A DNA stretch of 49,978 nt from assembly GCA_000223255.2 (NCBI GenBank), contig AFUT01000006.1, positions 1 to 49,978 of the forward strand. The letters are read 5' to 3'. This document shows, in pieces, positions 49,965-49,978 of this stretch. Positions within the stretch are counted from its first letter, which is position 1; each line of letters begins with the position of its first letter. The notes below the pieces were generated by a model, which saw only the letters and a list, made by a program, of their open reading frames with translations, searched no databases and had not been told where the DNA came from. Both the position numbers and the translations under genes were made by a program. The stretch is from Streptococcus infantis SK970. Its GTDB lineage: Bacteria > Bacillota > Bacilli > Lactobacillales > Streptococcaceae.

Positions 49965-49978
49965 GAGTAATAAAAAAC

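Overview
The window is about 50 kb of low-GC Firmicute chromosome from a mitis-group Streptococcus (S. mitis / S. oralis / S. infantis type). The evidence is the closeness of the translated products to remembered pneumococcal proteins, the conserved clusters (clpX-ysxC, rapZ-yvcK-whiA, cdaA-cdaR-glmM, pheS-pheT, pepA), a pneumococcal-type BOX repeat, and streptococcal promoter and Shine-Dalgarno style. I cannot name the species from sequence alone. There is no rRNA or tRNA gene, prophage, insertion sequence or CRISPR array.

Layout. 30-24952 is almost entirely minus strand. It holds metA-dnaD; apt; a cell-envelope/metabolism run (cdaA, cdaR, glmM, DUF1149, degV, dapB, cca, abcF, small membrane protein); a divergent ferredoxin-NADP reductase at 11413-12381; whiA-yvcK-rapZ; ridA; folA-(56-aa membrane peptide)-clpX-ysxC; dpr; a heterodimeric ABC exporter; tpiA; and the rRNA methyltransferase rlmCD. 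25008-27192 is plus strand: an APH(3')-like kinase, recX and a DUF402 phosphatase. 27265-32726 is minus: queH, an MFS transporter, asnS, an aminotransferase and a DUF5590 protein. An FMN reductase (plus) is followed by an O-antigen-ligase-family protein (minus, probable TacL) and birA (plus). 35997-49282 is minus: ackA with its methyltransferase partner, pyrG behind an attenuator, rpoE, an ABC-2 exporter pair, pheS/pheT behind a T-box, the peptidoglycan carboxypeptidase ldcB, a HIT protein and pepA. A DUF1307 lipoprotein (plus) closes the window.

Main caution. About a dozen otherwise well-conserved genes are broken by one missing base, nearly always in a short A or T run: abcF, dapB, whiA twice, rapZ twice, clpX, the FMN reductase, birA, the ackA-linked methyltransferase, an ABC ATPase and ldcB. 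The DUF5590 gene also looks broken. Adding one base restores the expected full-length protein in each listed case. Because essential genes are hit, systematic under-calling of homopolymers in the source assembly is far more likely than real decay. Exceptions worth a look are the in-frame nonsense codon in the STM3941-like gene (2503-3096) and the A7/ATGA arrangement in abcF.

Regulation visible in the sequence includes a pyrG promoter with a GGGC start and terminator that fits CTP-sensing attenuation, a Phe T-box upstream of pheS, a direct-repeat operator on the FMN reductase promoter, a possible MetR/MtaR box at metA, and many intrinsic terminators. I found no convincing undescribed multi-gene system; this is mostly core genome with a few accessory differences from pneumococcus.
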